Positions 26,685-35,882 of a DNA stretch of 64,000 nt are shown here, piece by piece; position 1 is the stretch's first letter, and every line of letters starts with the position of its first letter. This stretch comes from Janibacter sp. CX7. GTDB lineage: Bacteria; Actinomycetota; Actinomycetes; Actinomycetales; Dermatophilaceae. Location: assembly GCF_024362365.1 (NCBI RefSeq), contig NZ_CP101464.1, forward strand, positions 682,001-746,000. Reading direction: 5' to 3'. The notes below the pieces were generated by a model that was not told the origin of the DNA, did not search any database, and saw nothing but the letters and a program-made list of their open reading frames with translations. The translations under genes and the position numbers were made by a program.

Positions 26685-27545
26685 GTGCTCGACGGTCACA
26701 CCCTCGTCGACGCGCACGTCCACCTGCCCGTCCTGCCGACCCTGTCCCCGTCGTGGATCGACTGGGCGCGGCAGTTCGGGCCCGAGGGCCTGCTGGAGCG
26801 TGCGTGGGACGCCGACGGCGTCCCACGCCCGGCGGTCGTCGACGAGCTCTTCGCCGAGCAGGGCGTCGACGTCGCGATCCTCTTCTGCGAGTACAGCCCC
26901 AAGGCGACGGGCATGCAGCTCTTCGACGACCTCCTACCCGTCGTCGAGCACAACCCGCAGCGCTTCCGCCCGATGGCCAACGTCAACCCGCACCTGCACT
27001 TCCCCCTCGGGGACGAGGTGCGCCGCCAGCTCGGGCACGGTGCCGCGGGGCTGAAGCTGCACCCGGTCCACGGCGGCTTCACCTGCGACGACCCGATGCT
27101 CTACCCGGCCTACCAGGTGCTGTGCGAGGAGGGGGCGCCGCTCGTCGTGCACTGCGGCACCTCGACCTTCGCCGGGTCGTCCAACCAGTACGCCGACCCC
27201 TCGCACCTGCTCGCCGTGACGCGCGACTTCCCCGAGCTCGACATCGTCCTCGCCCACGGCGGGCGCGGCTGGTGGTACGAGCAGGCGGCCTTCATGGCGC
27301 TGAGCAACCCGCACGTGTGGATCGAGCTGTCGGGCCTGCCGCCCAAGCGCCTGCCGCAGTACTACGCGGCCTCCGGCCTCGAGCGGCTGGCGCGCAAGAT
27401 GATCTTCGCGACCGACTGGCCGGGCGTGCCCGGCACCGACGTCAACGCCCGCGCGGTCGCCGACCTCGTGCCCGACGAGGATGTGCCTGCGGTCCTGGGG
27501 GGCAACGCCCTTCGCATCTACAAGCACCTGACCGAGGCGGCCTGA
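26685..27545 (+). CDS. Amidohydrolase family protein
   Basis: 286 aa, GTG start 6 bases after the ferredoxin stop. TIM-barrel metal hydrolase of the COG2159/ACMSD-like group: VDAHVH near residue 10 (first metal His pair), GLKLHPVHGG near 122, VVHCGTS, VLAHGGRGWWYE near 190 and the metal Asp in FATDWPG. The family contains decarboxylases and lactone or amide hydrolases. The box pathway has no obligatory step for it; it may clear a side product (such as a lactone) or supply benzoate from a precursor. Family assignment firm, role unknown. Confidence 0.8.
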   Translation: MLDGHTLVDAHVHLPVLPTLSPSWIDWARQFGPEGLLERAWDADGVPRPAVVDELFAEQGVDVAILFCEYSPKATGMQLFDDLLPVVEHNPQRFRPMANVNPHLHFPLGDEVRRQLGHGAAGLKLHPVHGGFTCDDPMLYPAYQVLCEEGAPLVVHCGTSTFAGSSNQYADPSHLLAVTRDFPELDIVLAHGGRGWWYEQAAFMALSNPHVWIELSGLPPKRLPQYYAASGLERLARKMIFATDWPGVPGTDVNARAVADLVPDEDVPAVLGGNALRIYKHLTEAA

Positions 27546-27546
27546 C

Positions 27547-28068
27547 ATGGCGATCTACGCCCTCGGCGACGCGGTGCCGACGATCCCCGCCTCCGCCTTC
27601 GTCCACCCCGACGCCGTCGTCATCGGCGACGTGACGCTCGGCGAGCGCGCCTCGGTGTGGCCCACCGCGGTCCTGCGTGCCGACTTCGGCCGGATCGTCG
27701 TCGGCGACCGCACCTCGGTGCAGGACGGCACCGTCGTCCACGTCATCGAGGAGCAGCCGACGACGATCGGTGCCGACTGCGTCGTCGGGCACAACGCGCA
27801 CCTCGAGGGCTGCACGATCGGCGACTGGTGCCTCGTCGGGTCCGGGTCGGTCGTGCTCAACTTCGCGTCCGTCGGCACGGGCTCGGTCATCGCGGCCGGT
27901 GCCGTCGTGCGCGAGCGGGCGCAGGTGCCCGCCGGCTCGATGGCCGTCGGCGTGCCCGCGCAGGTGCGCCCGGTCCCGGCCGACGCGGCGGAGTGGATCC
28001 GCTTCGGCGTCGGCGAGTACCTGGACAACTCCACCCGCTATCGCGACCAGCTGCGTCGGCTCGACTGA
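27547..28068 (+). CDS. Gamma-carbonic anhydrase family protein (PaaY-like)
   Basis: 173 aa, left-handed beta-helix hexapeptide protein. Repeats such as VIGDVTLGERASVWPTAVLRAD near residue 22, DRTSVQDGTVVHVIEE, VGHNAHLEGCTIGDWCLVG (metal histidines), and SMAVGVPAQVR. In phenylacetate clusters the relative PaaY is a thioesterase that removes dead-end CoA thioesters; a similar proofreading role for the CoA pool is plausible here. It starts 1 base after the amidohydrolase stop. Confidence 0.85.
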   Translation: MAIYALGDAVPTIPASAFVHPDAVVIGDVTLGERASVWPTAVLRADFGRIVVGDRTSVQDGTVVHVIEEQPTTIGADCVVGHNAHLEGCTIGDWCLVGSGSVVLNFASVGTGSVIAAGAVVRERAQVPAGSMAVGVPAQVRPVPADAAEWIRFGVGEYLDNSTRYRDQLRRLD

Positions 28069-28090
28069 CGCACGAGGAAGGGAACCCACC

Positions 28091-28633
28091 ATGTCCGATG
28101 CCACCACCGGCGTCCCGGCGTCCGAGCTGAGCGACGAGGAGCTCGAGGCGCAGGGCAAGAGCGCGCACGAGACCCGCAACTGGGTCTTCCTCCACGGCAG
28201 CGCCGAGCAGTTCGCCCACCACACGGCCCGCATGCTCGAGCTCGAGCGCGAGTACGTGCGCCGCCACCCCAAGCGCACTTGGCAGGGCAGCGGCGGCGCG
28301 GCCACCGACCTCGCCCAGACCGCCGCCTCCTGGCGCGAGACGGTGCGGGCGGTCATCGCCCAGCTCGAGGCGCTCGTCGAGCTGCCCGACCCCGCGCCGA
28401 GCGACGCCTCGGCGACCGCCGACCCGGTGGCCGCCTTCCTCCAGCGGCTCGCCGACAACGGCGGCCGGCTCAACAAGCTCGAGGCCCACCAGGTCGCCCG
28501 CGAGGTCGGGCTCGACCCGGCCGTGCGGGCCGAGCTCTACCGTGCCGACCCCCAGCTCGTCGCCACGGAGGGCACCGACCGGGTGCTCACCGACGCCGGC
28601 CGCGCCCGGCTGAGCGGCCAGGGCGCCGGATGA
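28091..28633 (+). CDS. Conserved hypothetical protein in the box operon
   Basis: 180 aa, mostly helical, charged and without signal peptide or membrane segment. N-terminal ELSDEELEAQGKSAHETRN and FLHGSAEQFAHHTARMLELE look like a conserved module that I associate with a DUF6158-type family, from memory and uncertain. The middle (~65-110) is Ala-rich with PDPAPSDASATADP as a likely linker, and the C-terminal part resembles a small wHTH-like fold (NKLEAHQVAREVGLDPA ... ADPQLV). GAGGAAGGGAA is an unusually strong ribosome-binding site. The stop overlaps the thiolase ATG. A regulatory or scaffold role is possible but unsupported. Confidence 0.7.
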   Translation: MSDATTGVPASELSDEELEAQGKSAHETRNWVFLHGSAEQFAHHTARMLELEREYVRRHPKRTWQGSGGAATDLAQTAASWRETVRAVIAQLEALVELPDPAPSDASATADPVAAFLQRLADNGGRLNKLEAHQVAREVGLDPAVRAELYRADPQLVATEGTDRVLTDAGRARLSGQGAG

Positions 28634-29838
28634 GCGGCGCCCGCCGGGCCTATCTCGTCGACGGGGTCCGCACGCCGATCGGTCGATATGGCGGGGCGCT
28701 GTCGAGCGTGCGCCCCGACGACCTCTCGGCGCACACGATCCGCGAGCTGCTCGCCCGGCACCCCGACCTCGACCCGGAGCTCGTCGACGACGTCGTCGTC
28801 GGCTGCGCCAACCAGGCGGGGGAGGACAACCGCAACATCGCACGGATGGCCGCGCTGCTCGCCGACCTGCCCGTCACGGTCCCCGGGACGACGATCAACC
28901 GGCTGTGCGGCTCGGGGCTCGACGCCGTCGGCTACGCGGCCCGCGCGGTCGTCGCCGGCGACGCCGACCTCGTCGTCGCCGGTGGGGTCGAGAGCATGAG
29001 CCGGGCCCCCTTCGTCCTGCCGAAGGCCGAGACCCCCTTCGCCCGGGGGATGGGCGTCGAGGACACGACGATCGGGTGGCGCTTCGTCAACCCCGAGATG
29101 GAGCGGCGCCACGGCACCGACCCGATGCCGAGGACGGCGGAGAACGTCGCCGTCGACGACGCCGTCTCCCGCGAGGACCAGGACGCCTTCGCGCTGCGCT
29201 CGCAGGAGCGGGCGGCCGCCGCCATCGCCTCGGGCCGGCTGGCCCGGGAAATCGTCCCGGTCACCGTGCCCCGACGCAAGGCCGACCCCGTGGTCGTCGA
29301 CGCCGACGAGCACCCGCGCGCGACCTCGCTCGAGGCGCTCGGTCGGCTGCGGCCGCTCTTCGACGGTGGGTCGGTGACCGCCGGCAACTCGTCGGGCGTC
29401 AACGACGGCGCCGCCGCGCTGCTCGTCGCCTCGGAGGAGGCGGTGGAGCGTCACGGCCTGACGCCGGTCGCCCGGGTCGACGCGGTGACCGCCATCGGCG
29501 TCGAGCCGCGGGTCATGGGGCTCGGCCCCGCGCCGGCCGTCACCCGACTGCTGACGCACACCGGCGTCGGGCTCGACGAGGTGGGCGTCATCGAGCTCAA
29601 CGAGGCCTTCGCCTCGCAGGGCCTGGCCGTGCTGCGCCGGCTCGGCATCGCCGACGACGACCCGCGGGTCAACGCGCACGGCGGTGCGATCGCCCTCGGT
29701 CACCCGCTCGGGATGAGTGGTGCCCGGATCGCCTGGTCGGCCGCCCTGTCGATGGCCGACGGCGACCACGACCACGCGATCGCGACGATGTGCATCGGCG
29801 TCGGGCAGGGCATCGCCGCTCTGCTCTCGCGCCCGTGA
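28630..29838 (+). CDS. 3-oxoadipyl-CoA thiolase-type acetyl-CoA acyltransferase
   Basis: 402 aa thiolase. Catalytic Cys93 in NRLCGSGLDAVG, ELNEAFASQGLAV near 315, His in NAHGGAIALGHPLGMSGAR, and the C-terminal Cys in ATMCIGVGQG. Length and ASQGLAVLR pattern fit the PcaF/PaaJ 3-oxoadipyl-CoA thiolases; in context it splits 3-oxoadipyl-CoA into acetyl-CoA and succinyl-CoA, the last step of benzoate breakdown. Starts by ATGA overlap with the hypothetical gene. Confidence 0.9.
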   Translation: MSGARRAYLVDGVRTPIGRYGGALSSVRPDDLSAHTIRELLARHPDLDPELVDDVVVGCANQAGEDNRNIARMAALLADLPVTVPGTTINRLCGSGLDAVGYAARAVVAGDADLVVAGGVESMSRAPFVLPKAETPFARGMGVEDTTIGWRFVNPEMERRHGTDPMPRTAENVAVDDAVSREDQDAFALRSQERAAAAIASGRLAREIVPVTVPRRKADPVVVDADEHPRATSLEALGRLRPLFDGGSVTAGNSSGVNDGAAALLVASEEAVERHGLTPVARVDAVTAIGVEPRVMGLGPAPAVTRLLTHTGVGLDEVGVIELNEAFASQGLAVLRRLGIADDDPRVNAHGGAIALGHPLGMSGARIAWSAALSMADGDHDHAIATMCIGVGQGIAALLSRP

Positions 29839-29860
29839 CCCGACTGGTTGGATGGACCCC

Positions 29861-30646
29861 ATGATCGACACCCCGCTCATCCGCATCGACCGCCACGAGT
29901 CCGGCGTCGTCGAGGTCGTCCTCGACCGCCCCGAGGCGATGAACGCCGTCTCCACGCAGATGGCGACCGCCCTCACCGCGGCCGGTGGAGCCCTCGCCGA
30001 CGACACCTCGGTGCGGGCCGTGGTGCTCACCTCGAGCCATGACAAGGCCTTCTGCGTCGGCGCGGACCTCAAGGAGCGCAACGGCTTCACCGACGAGCAG
30101 CTGCGCGCCCAGCGCCCGGGCAACCGGCTGGCCTACCGCGCGCTGCTCGACCTGCCGGTGCCGACGATCGCCGCGGTCGACGGCTATGCCATGGGCGGCG
30201 GCTGCGAGCTCGCGCTCGCTTGTGACCTCATCGTCGCCGGGCCGCGGGCGCTCTTCGCGCTGCCGGAGGTCTCGGTCGGGGTCATCCCCGGCGGTGGCGG
30301 CACGCAGCTGCTGACCCGCCGCATCGGCTGGTCGCGGGCGGCCGACCTGATCTTCACCGCGCGCCGGGTCGATGGCGAGGAGGCCCTGCGCCTCGGCCTG
30401 GCCGACCGCCTCGTCGACGACGCGAAGGGGGAGGCTCTCGCCATGGCGGCGACCATCGCCCAGCACTCGCCGGTGGGGATGCGCAATGCCAAGGCGGCCA
30501 TGCGTGGCGGCCTCGACCTCACCCTCGACGAGGGCCTCGACCTCGAGGACGCCCGCTGGCACGACACGGCCTTCAGCGCCGACCGCGCCGAGGGCGTGCG
30601 CGCCTTCGCCGAGAAGCGCACGCCCGACTGGCCCGGTCTGGGCTGA
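29861..30646 (+). CDS. Enoyl-CoA hydratase/isomerase
   Basis: 261 aa crotonase of typical size. LDRPEAMNAVS near residue 22, oxyanion-hole segments KAFCVGADLKERNG near 62 and DGYAMGGGCELALACDLIVA near 105, Glu residues in PEVSVGVIPGGGGTQ, and C-terminal AFAEKRTPDWPG. Probably hydrates 2,3-didehydroadipyl-CoA or isomerises the 3,4-didehydro form, completing the box route; it could also serve general beta-oxidation. TTGGAT (29848-29853) is 7 bases before the ATG, so it may have its own leaderless promoter although only 22 bases separate it from the thiolase. Confidence 0.88.
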   Translation: MIDTPLIRIDRHESGVVEVVLDRPEAMNAVSTQMATALTAAGGALADDTSVRAVVLTSSHDKAFCVGADLKERNGFTDEQLRAQRPGNRLAYRALLDLPVPTIAAVDGYAMGGGCELALACDLIVAGPRALFALPEVSVGVIPGGGGTQLLTRRIGWSRAADLIFTARRVDGEEALRLGLADRLVDDAKGEALAMAATIAQHSPVGMRNAKAAMRGGLDLTLDEGLDLEDARWHDTAFSADRAEGVRAFAEKRTPDWPGLG

Positions 30647-30667
30647 CCGGCCGTCGGTGCGAGGCCA

Positions 30668-30673
30668 TAGGGT
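30668..30673 (+). promoter_or_regulatory. -10 box of a leaderless promoter (PHP gene)
   Basis: TAGGGT 6 bases before the GTG at 30680; there is no Shine-Dalgarno sequence. Confidence 0.55.
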
Positions 30674-30679
30674 GCAGAT

Positions 30680-31522
30680 GTGATCGACCTGCACACCCAC
30701 AGCGCCCGCAGCGACGGCACCGACGCGCCCGGTGAGCTCGTCCGTCAGGCGGCGGGGGCCGGGCTGACGACGGTGGCGCTCACCGACCACGACACGACCG
30801 TCGGGTGGGAGGAGGCGGCGCAGGCGGCCGCCGAGCACGGCGTCGCCCTCGTCCGCGGGGCCGAGCTGTCGACGCGGCACCAGGGGCGCTCGGTCCACCT
30901 GCTCGCCTACCTCTTCGACCCTCAGGACGCGGCCCTCGCCGAGGAGATGCGCCGGATGCGGGACGACCGCGTGCCGCGACTGCAGCGCATCGTCGAGTAC
31001 ATGGCCGCCGACGGCTTCGACATCACGTGGGACGACGTCCTCGCGCAGGCCGACGGCCCGGCCTCCCTCGGCCGCCCGCACCTCGCCGACGCCCTCGTGG
31101 CCAAGGGGCTCGCCCCCGACCGCAATGCCGTCTTCGCCGACTGGCTGCACAACGGCTCGCGCTACTACGAGGCGCACTACGCGGTGGGCACCGAGGAGGC
31201 CGTCCGGCTCGTGCGCGCCGCCGGCGGGGTCCCGGTCGTCGCCCACCCCTTCGCCGCGAAGCGCCAGCGCTCGCTCGACGCCGACGACGTCGCCCGCCTC
31301 GTCGACGCCGGGCTGCTCGGCCTCGAGGCCGACCACCGCGACCACGACGACGCCGGTCGCCGCCTGGCCCGCGAGCTCGCCGCCGAGCACGACCTGCTCG
31401 TCACCGGCAGCAGCGACTTCCACGGCGACGGCAAGACCAACCGGCTCGGTGAGAACACGACCGACCCCGAGGTGCTCGCCCGCCTCGAGTCGCTGGCCAC
31501 CGGGCTGCCGGTCCTGCGATGA
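30680..31522 (+). CDS. PHP-domain phosphoesterase
   Basis: 280 aa, GTG start. PHP metal motifs: IDLHTHSARSDGT at the N-terminus, TDHDTTVGW near 36, GAELST near 61, a long helical insert, AHPFAAKR near 190 and the final GSSDFHGDGK. This is the TrpH/YciV-like group, which includes 3',5'-nucleotide bisphosphate phosphatases and 5'-3' RNA exonuclease RNase AM. Cytoplasmic, probably a trinuclear-metal phosphatase; the precise substrate is not readable. It overlaps the DUF2252 gene by 4 bases. Confidence 0.88.
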   Translation: MIDLHTHSARSDGTDAPGELVRQAAGAGLTTVALTDHDTTVGWEEAAQAAAEHGVALVRGAELSTRHQGRSVHLLAYLFDPQDAALAEEMRRMRDDRVPRLQRIVEYMAADGFDITWDDVLAQADGPASLGRPHLADALVAKGLAPDRNAVFADWLHNGSRYYEAHYAVGTEEAVRLVRAAGGVPVVAHPFAAKRQRSLDADDVARLVDAGLLGLEADHRDHDDAGRRLARELAAEHDLLVTGSSDFHGDGKTNRLGENTTDPEVLARLESLATGLPVLR

Positions 31523-32850
31523 GCTGGGTCGAGACGGGCGACGAGCGGGCTCGCCAGCAGCACGTCGTCGACACCCTCGAGTCCGCCTTCTCCGACCTCA
31601 TGGCCGCCTCGCCCGACGCCTTCCGGGTGAAGTTCCGCAAGATGGCCGATTCCCCCTTCGCCTTCTATCGCGGCAGCGCCTGCCTCTTCCACCGCGACAT
31701 GGCCTCGCTCGACGAGCCGTGGACCGACGAGCGGACCTCGCGGGTGTGGATCCACGGCGACCTGCACGTGGAGAACTTCGGCACCTACATCAACTCCCAC
31801 GGCGAGCTCGTCCTCGACGTCAACGACTACGACGAGGCCTATGTCGGGCCCTACACGTGGGACCTGCGGCGATTCGTCGCCGGGCTGGCGGTCATGGGCT
31901 GGCGCAAGGCCCTGCCCGAGCAGGACGTCCGTGACCTGGCGGCGACCTACCTGCGCAGCTATCTCGAGCAGGTCCACGACTTCGTCGCCGGTGCCATGGA
32001 CACCGACTTCGCGCTCCGGCTGGGCAACACCGAGGGTGCCGTGCACGCGACCCTGCAGGCGGCTCGGCGCAACAGCCGGTCCGCGCTGCTCGACGCGGCG
32101 AGCGAGGTGACCGACGAGGGGCGCCGGTTCACCGACGGGCCCGGCGTGCGCCGCCTCGACGACGACGAGCGCGGGCGGGTCCTCGAGGCCTTCGCGCGCT
32201 ACGTCGAGACGATCCCGGAGGCGAAGCGGGCCGAGCACGAGACCTTCTACGAGGTCAAGGACGTCGTCGGGCGCTCCGGCTTCGGCATCGGCAGCGCCGG
32301 TCTGCCGGCCTACAGCCTGCTCATCGAGGGCTTCGACGAGGCGCACGAAAATGACATCCTCCTGTCGATGAAGCAGGCCAACCACCCCGCGCTCGCCGAC
32401 GTCGTCGACCTGCCGCAGGCTCGTGACCTCTTCGCCCACGAGGGGGAGCGGACCGTCGTCAGCCAGCGGGCGCTGCAGGTGCACGCCGACCCGCTGCTCG
32501 GCTACACGACGGTCGCGGGCGTCGGCTTCGTCGTCGACGAGGTCTCGCCCTACGAGATCGACCTGTCGTGGGACGAGCTGCACGAGCCGGTCGACATGGA
32601 GCCGGTCGTGCGCGACCTCGGGCGGGCGACGGCCAAGATCCACTGCGTCTCCGACGCCGACAGCGACCACACCGTCGTCGACTTCCAGACGGAGGAGGCG
32701 ATCGCCTCGGTCCTCGAGGGCCGCGAGGAGGAGCTCGTGGGCGACCTCGTCGACTTCGCCGTCGCCTACGCCGAGCGGGTCCGTGCCGACCACGCGCTCT
32801 TCGTCGAGGCCTTCCGCCGGGGCCGCATCGGGCGCGTGCAGGCGGTCTGA
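31519..32850 (+). CDS. DUF2252 family protein
   Basis: 443 aa, normal for DUF2252. Characteristic elements: FAFYRGSACLFHRDMA near residue 49, RVWIHGDLHVENFGTYI near 74 (kinase-like HGDxHxxN catalytic loop), VLDVNDYDEAYVGPYTWDLRR near 98 (DxD metal site), RVVGRSGFGIGSAG-like GRSGFGIGS near 255, and YVVR-like late basic segments. The fold is distantly related to APH-type kinases; no substrate is established. Translationally coupled to the PHP gene. CGAAGGGGGAG occurs once in the following gap (32855-32865), with no second arm. Confidence 0.85.
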   Translation: MSWVETGDERARQQHVVDTLESAFSDLMAASPDAFRVKFRKMADSPFAFYRGSACLFHRDMASLDEPWTDERTSRVWIHGDLHVENFGTYINSHGELVLDVNDYDEAYVGPYTWDLRRFVAGLAVMGWRKALPEQDVRDLAATYLRSYLEQVHDFVAGAMDTDFALRLGNTEGAVHATLQAARRNSRSALLDAASEVTDEGRRFTDGPGVRRLDDDERGRVLEAFARYVETIPEAKRAEHETFYEVKDVVGRSGFGIGSAGLPAYSLLIEGFDEAHENDILLSMKQANHPALADVVDLPQARDLFAHEGERTVVSQRALQVHADPLLGYTTVAGVGFVVDEVSPYEIDLSWDELHEPVDMEPVVRDLGRATAKIHCVSDADSDHTVVDFQTEEAIASVLEGREEELVGDLVDFAVAYAERVRADHALFVEAFRRGRIGRVQAV

Positions 32851-32982
32851 CCCGGGGCGAAGGGGGAGCCCGTCACCTCGACGAGGCCGCGACGTGACGC
32901 GCGCCGCGGGGTGGTGACGCCCCGGCAGGGCGCCGACCTGAGAGGATGGCGGCGCATCCCGACGGACAGAAGGGCGTCACAC

Positions 32983-33756
32983 GTGGCACGTGCGAAGAAG
33001 GCGGCGATCATCGCGGTCGCCAACCAGAAGGGCGGGGTCGCCAAGACGACCTCCGTGGCCTCGATCGGCGCCGCCATGGCGGAGCTCGGCAAGCGCGTGC
33101 TGCTCGTCGACCTCGACCCGCAGGCGAGCCTGACCTTCAGCCTCGGCATCGACCCCGACGCCGTCGAGCTGTCGGTCAACGAGGTCGTCCTCGGCCAGGC
33201 CGAGATCGCCGACGCGATCCTCGAGGCGAGCGACGGCATCGACCTGCTGCCCTCGACGATCGAGCTCGCGGGCTCCGAGGCCCAGCTGCTCACCCGTCCG
33301 GGGCGCGAGTTCGTCCTCCAGTCGGTCCTCGAGGATGTCCGCGAGGACTACGACGTCGTCCTGCTCGACTGCAGCCCGAGCCTGGGCGTGCTCACCCTCT
33401 CGGCGCTCACGGCCGCGACCGGTCTGATCATCCCGATGCAGGCCGAGATGCTCAGCCACCGCGGCGTCGGCCAGCTGCTCGACACGGTCAAGGACGTCAA
33501 GAAGCTGCTCAACAAGAAGCTCAAGACCATCGGCATCCTCCCGACGATGTACGACGGCCGCTCCAACCACGCCCGCGAGGTGCTCGAGGACCTCGGCACG
33601 CGCTACAAGCTGCCGGTGCTCTCGCCGCCGATCCCGCGCACGGTGCGCTTCGCGGAGGCGCCGGCCGCGGGCCGCTCGATCCTCGACACCGCCCGCTCGA
33701 GCAAGGGTGCCGCCGCCTACCGCGAGGTCACCGAGGCCATCCTCGCCGCGATCTGA
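32983..33756 (+). CDS. ParA/Soj family ATPase
   Basis: 257 aa from GTG 32983, with AGAAGGG 8 bases upstream. Deviant Walker A KGGVAKTT near residue 16, LVDLDPQASLTFSLGID near 40 (A'), VLLDCSPSLG near 120 (Walker B) and IGILPTMYDGRSNHA near 180. No parB gene or parS site is adjacent, so this is not the oriC-linked chromosomal pair; it corresponds by position to the extra ParA upstream of the rhlE-type helicase in actinobacteria (Rv3213c neighbourhood, from memory). Its role in segregation or protein positioning is open. Confidence 0.88.
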   Translation: MARAKKAAIIAVANQKGGVAKTTSVASIGAAMAELGKRVLLVDLDPQASLTFSLGIDPDAVELSVNEVVLGQAEIADAILEASDGIDLLPSTIELAGSEAQLLTRPGREFVLQSVLEDVREDYDVVLLDCSPSLGVLTLSALTAATGLIIPMQAEMLSHRGVGQLLDTVKDVKKLLNKKLKTIGILPTMYDGRSNHAREVLEDLGTRYKLPVLSPPIPRTVRFAEAPAAGRSILDTARSSKGAAAYREVTEAILAAI

Positions 33757-33764
33757 GTCGCCCC

Positions 33765-35882
33765 GTGCCCACCCTGCAACGCGCTCGTACCCTCGCCGTC
33801 GGCGGCCTGCGCGCCGTCGTCACCCGTGATCCCGCCGCACGACGTCGGGTCGTCGACCCCCTTCGTGCCCGGCTGCGGCCGACCCCGCTCACCGGCGCCG
33901 CCCCGCTCGTCGCCGCCTATGCCCGCGGCGCGGAGCAGATCGGCGTCGACGACCTGGTCGCGACCGGCCACCGCACCCGCTCCGCGCTGCTGCGTGATGC
34001 CGCGCGGCTGCTCGCCGAGCGCACCGGCGCCCCGAGCTGGCGGGCCGGCTGGGCCGAGCTGCTCGTCACCAGCGGTGACGCCGAGCTGGCCCGGACCGGG
34101 TCGGCCGTCTTCCGCGAGCTCGTCGACGAGGGTCACGCCGGTGCCCTGACCGCGCGGCAGTGCCTGCTGCACGCCCACACCCTGCTCGCCCGGCAGACCG
34201 AGGCGGGCGAGGGCGCGGCCGTCCTCGCGGCCCAGCTGCCCGAGCTCACCCAGCTCTCCGACGACGAGCGGCTCGACCTCGAGACCGACCTGGCGCACCC
34301 CGGCACCGCCGGTGACGGCGAGGCGTGGTGGGCGCTGCTCACCCGCCGCTGGCGCGACGCCGGGATGCTCGTGCCCCGCCGGCTCACCGACGACGAGCTC
34401 GCGGCGGTCGTCGGGGCGGAGTCGGTCGCGGCCTTCGGCGACGACCTCGATGTCTACGACCGCGTCGGCCCCGACCGGGGCGAGCTCGCCGCCCGCCGGG
34501 AGGGTCTGCGCGAGCGGGTCCGTGAGGCGACCGGCCGCGACATCGACCCCGACGAGCTGCCGCTCGTCAGCGTCGTCGTCACCGCCTATCGCCCGGGCCC
34601 GTGGCTCGCCACGGCGATCCGCGCCCTGCTCGACCAGACCTGGTCACGGCTCGAGGTGCTCGTCGTCGACGACGCGTCCGGCCCGGACTTCGCCGACGAG
34701 ATCGCCCGCATCGCCGCGCTGGACCCGCGGGCGCGGGTCATCACCCGTGAGCGCAACGGCGGGGCCTATCGCGCGCGCAACCTCGGTCTGGCCCAGGCGA
34801 AGGGGGAGTACCTCGCCTTCCTCGACGCCGACGACTGGTGCCACCCCGAGCGCATCGAGCGCCAGGTGCTCCCGCTGCTCGCCGACCCCTCGCTCGTCGC
34901 GACCCACGCCCTGGCGATCCGCGCGAGCGAGGACCTCCGGCTCGCCTGGCTTGGCTACCCGGCGGTGCGGCACAACGCCGCCGGGCTCGTCATGCGGCGG
35001 TCGACGCACGACCGCGTCGGCAGCTTCGACGACGTGCGCAAGAGCGCCGACAGCGAGTACAACGCCCGGATCGAAGCCGTCACCGGCCAGGTCCCGCCCA
35101 TGGTCACCCCGCCCCTGCAGATCACCCGCTTGCGCTCGGGGTCCTTGTCCCGCAGCGACTTCGGCGTCGGCTGGGGCATCGGCGCGCGGCTGGCCTATCG
35201 CTCGGCCTACAAGGCGTGGCACCGCCGCCTCGCCACCGCCAGGACGAAGGGGGAGCTGCCGCCGATGGCCGAGGGGGCCGACGTCCCGCAGGAGCTCGTC
35301 CTCGACTGGGCCACCCGGCACGGCGAGTCCGACCCCGAGCGAGAGAGCGCGCCGGGCCGTCCCTTCACCGCACCCCACGCCTGGATCTCGACGCGGCCGC
35401 TCGCTCCCTTCGACCTGCTCGTCGTCGACGACGCCGCCGACACGATGGCCGACCCGGCCGAGCTGCGGGGTGTGCTCGACGAGCTGCTCGACCTCGACCT
35501 GCGGGTCGCGCTGCTCCACCGCGAGAACCCCGCGCGCCTGCGCCTCTACCGCAAGGGCCTGCTGCCTGCGGTGCGCCGGCTCGTCGACCACGCCGACGAC
35601 CTCGTGCAGGTGCACCCCGAGGAGCACGTCGAGGCGGCGGTCACCTGGGTGCGCCGCGCCGAGGCACTGTCCGTCGGCCGGCCCGCGCCCGACCTGACGA
35701 CGGGCGAGGTGCTCGTCACCCGGCCCACCGCGACCCGCACCCACCGGGTCGACCCGGCGTGGACCCACGCCGCCGTCGAGGCCGAGCTCGCCACGTGGGG
35801 CGTGCCCGAGGGGAGCGCCCTCTGGCTGCCCGAGGACGAGGTCCGCGCCCGGATCCACCAGCTCGCCGAGGAGATGCGATGA
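33765..35882 (+). CDS. Large protein with a GT2 glycosyltransferase domain
   Basis: 705 aa from GTG 33765, 8 bases after parA. Residues 1-~255 are helical, Ala/Leu/Arg-rich and look like a repeat-type (TPR-like) module. A GT-A family 2 domain follows (~265-480): LVSVVVTAYRPGPWLATAIRALLDQ, VLVVDDASG, and the metal-binding FLDADDW, then a C-terminal domain (~500-705) with LLVVDDAAD and DDLVQVHPEEHVEAA. No membrane segment. Probably transfers sugars to a cell-surface polymer. Its stop overlaps the start of a second glycosyltransferase. Confidence 0.8.
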   Translation: MPTLQRARTLAVGGLRAVVTRDPAARRRVVDPLRARLRPTPLTGAAPLVAAYARGAEQIGVDDLVATGHRTRSALLRDAARLLAERTGAPSWRAGWAELLVTSGDAELARTGSAVFRELVDEGHAGALTARQCLLHAHTLLARQTEAGEGAAVLAAQLPELTQLSDDERLDLETDLAHPGTAGDGEAWWALLTRRWRDAGMLVPRRLTDDELAAVVGAESVAAFGDDLDVYDRVGPDRGELAARREGLRERVREATGRDIDPDELPLVSVVVTAYRPGPWLATAIRALLDQTWSRLEVLVVDDASGPDFADEIARIAALDPRARVITRERNGGAYRARNLGLAQAKGEYLAFLDADDWCHPERIERQVLPLLADPSLVATHALAIRASEDLRLAWLGYPAVRHNAAGLVMRRSTHDRVGSFDDVRKSADSEYNARIEAVTGQVPPMVTPPLQITRLRSGSLSRSDFGVGWGIGARLAYRSAYKAWHRRLATARTKGELPPMAEGADVPQELVLDWATRHGESDPERESAPGRPFTAPHAWISTRPLAPFDLLVVDDAADTMADPAELRGVLDELLDLDLRVALLHRENPARLRLYRKGLLPAVRRLVDHADDLVQVHPEEHVEAAVTWVRRAEALSVGRPAPDLTTGEVLVTRPTATRTHRVDPAWTHAAVEAELATWGVPEGSALWLPEDEVRARIHQLAEEMR

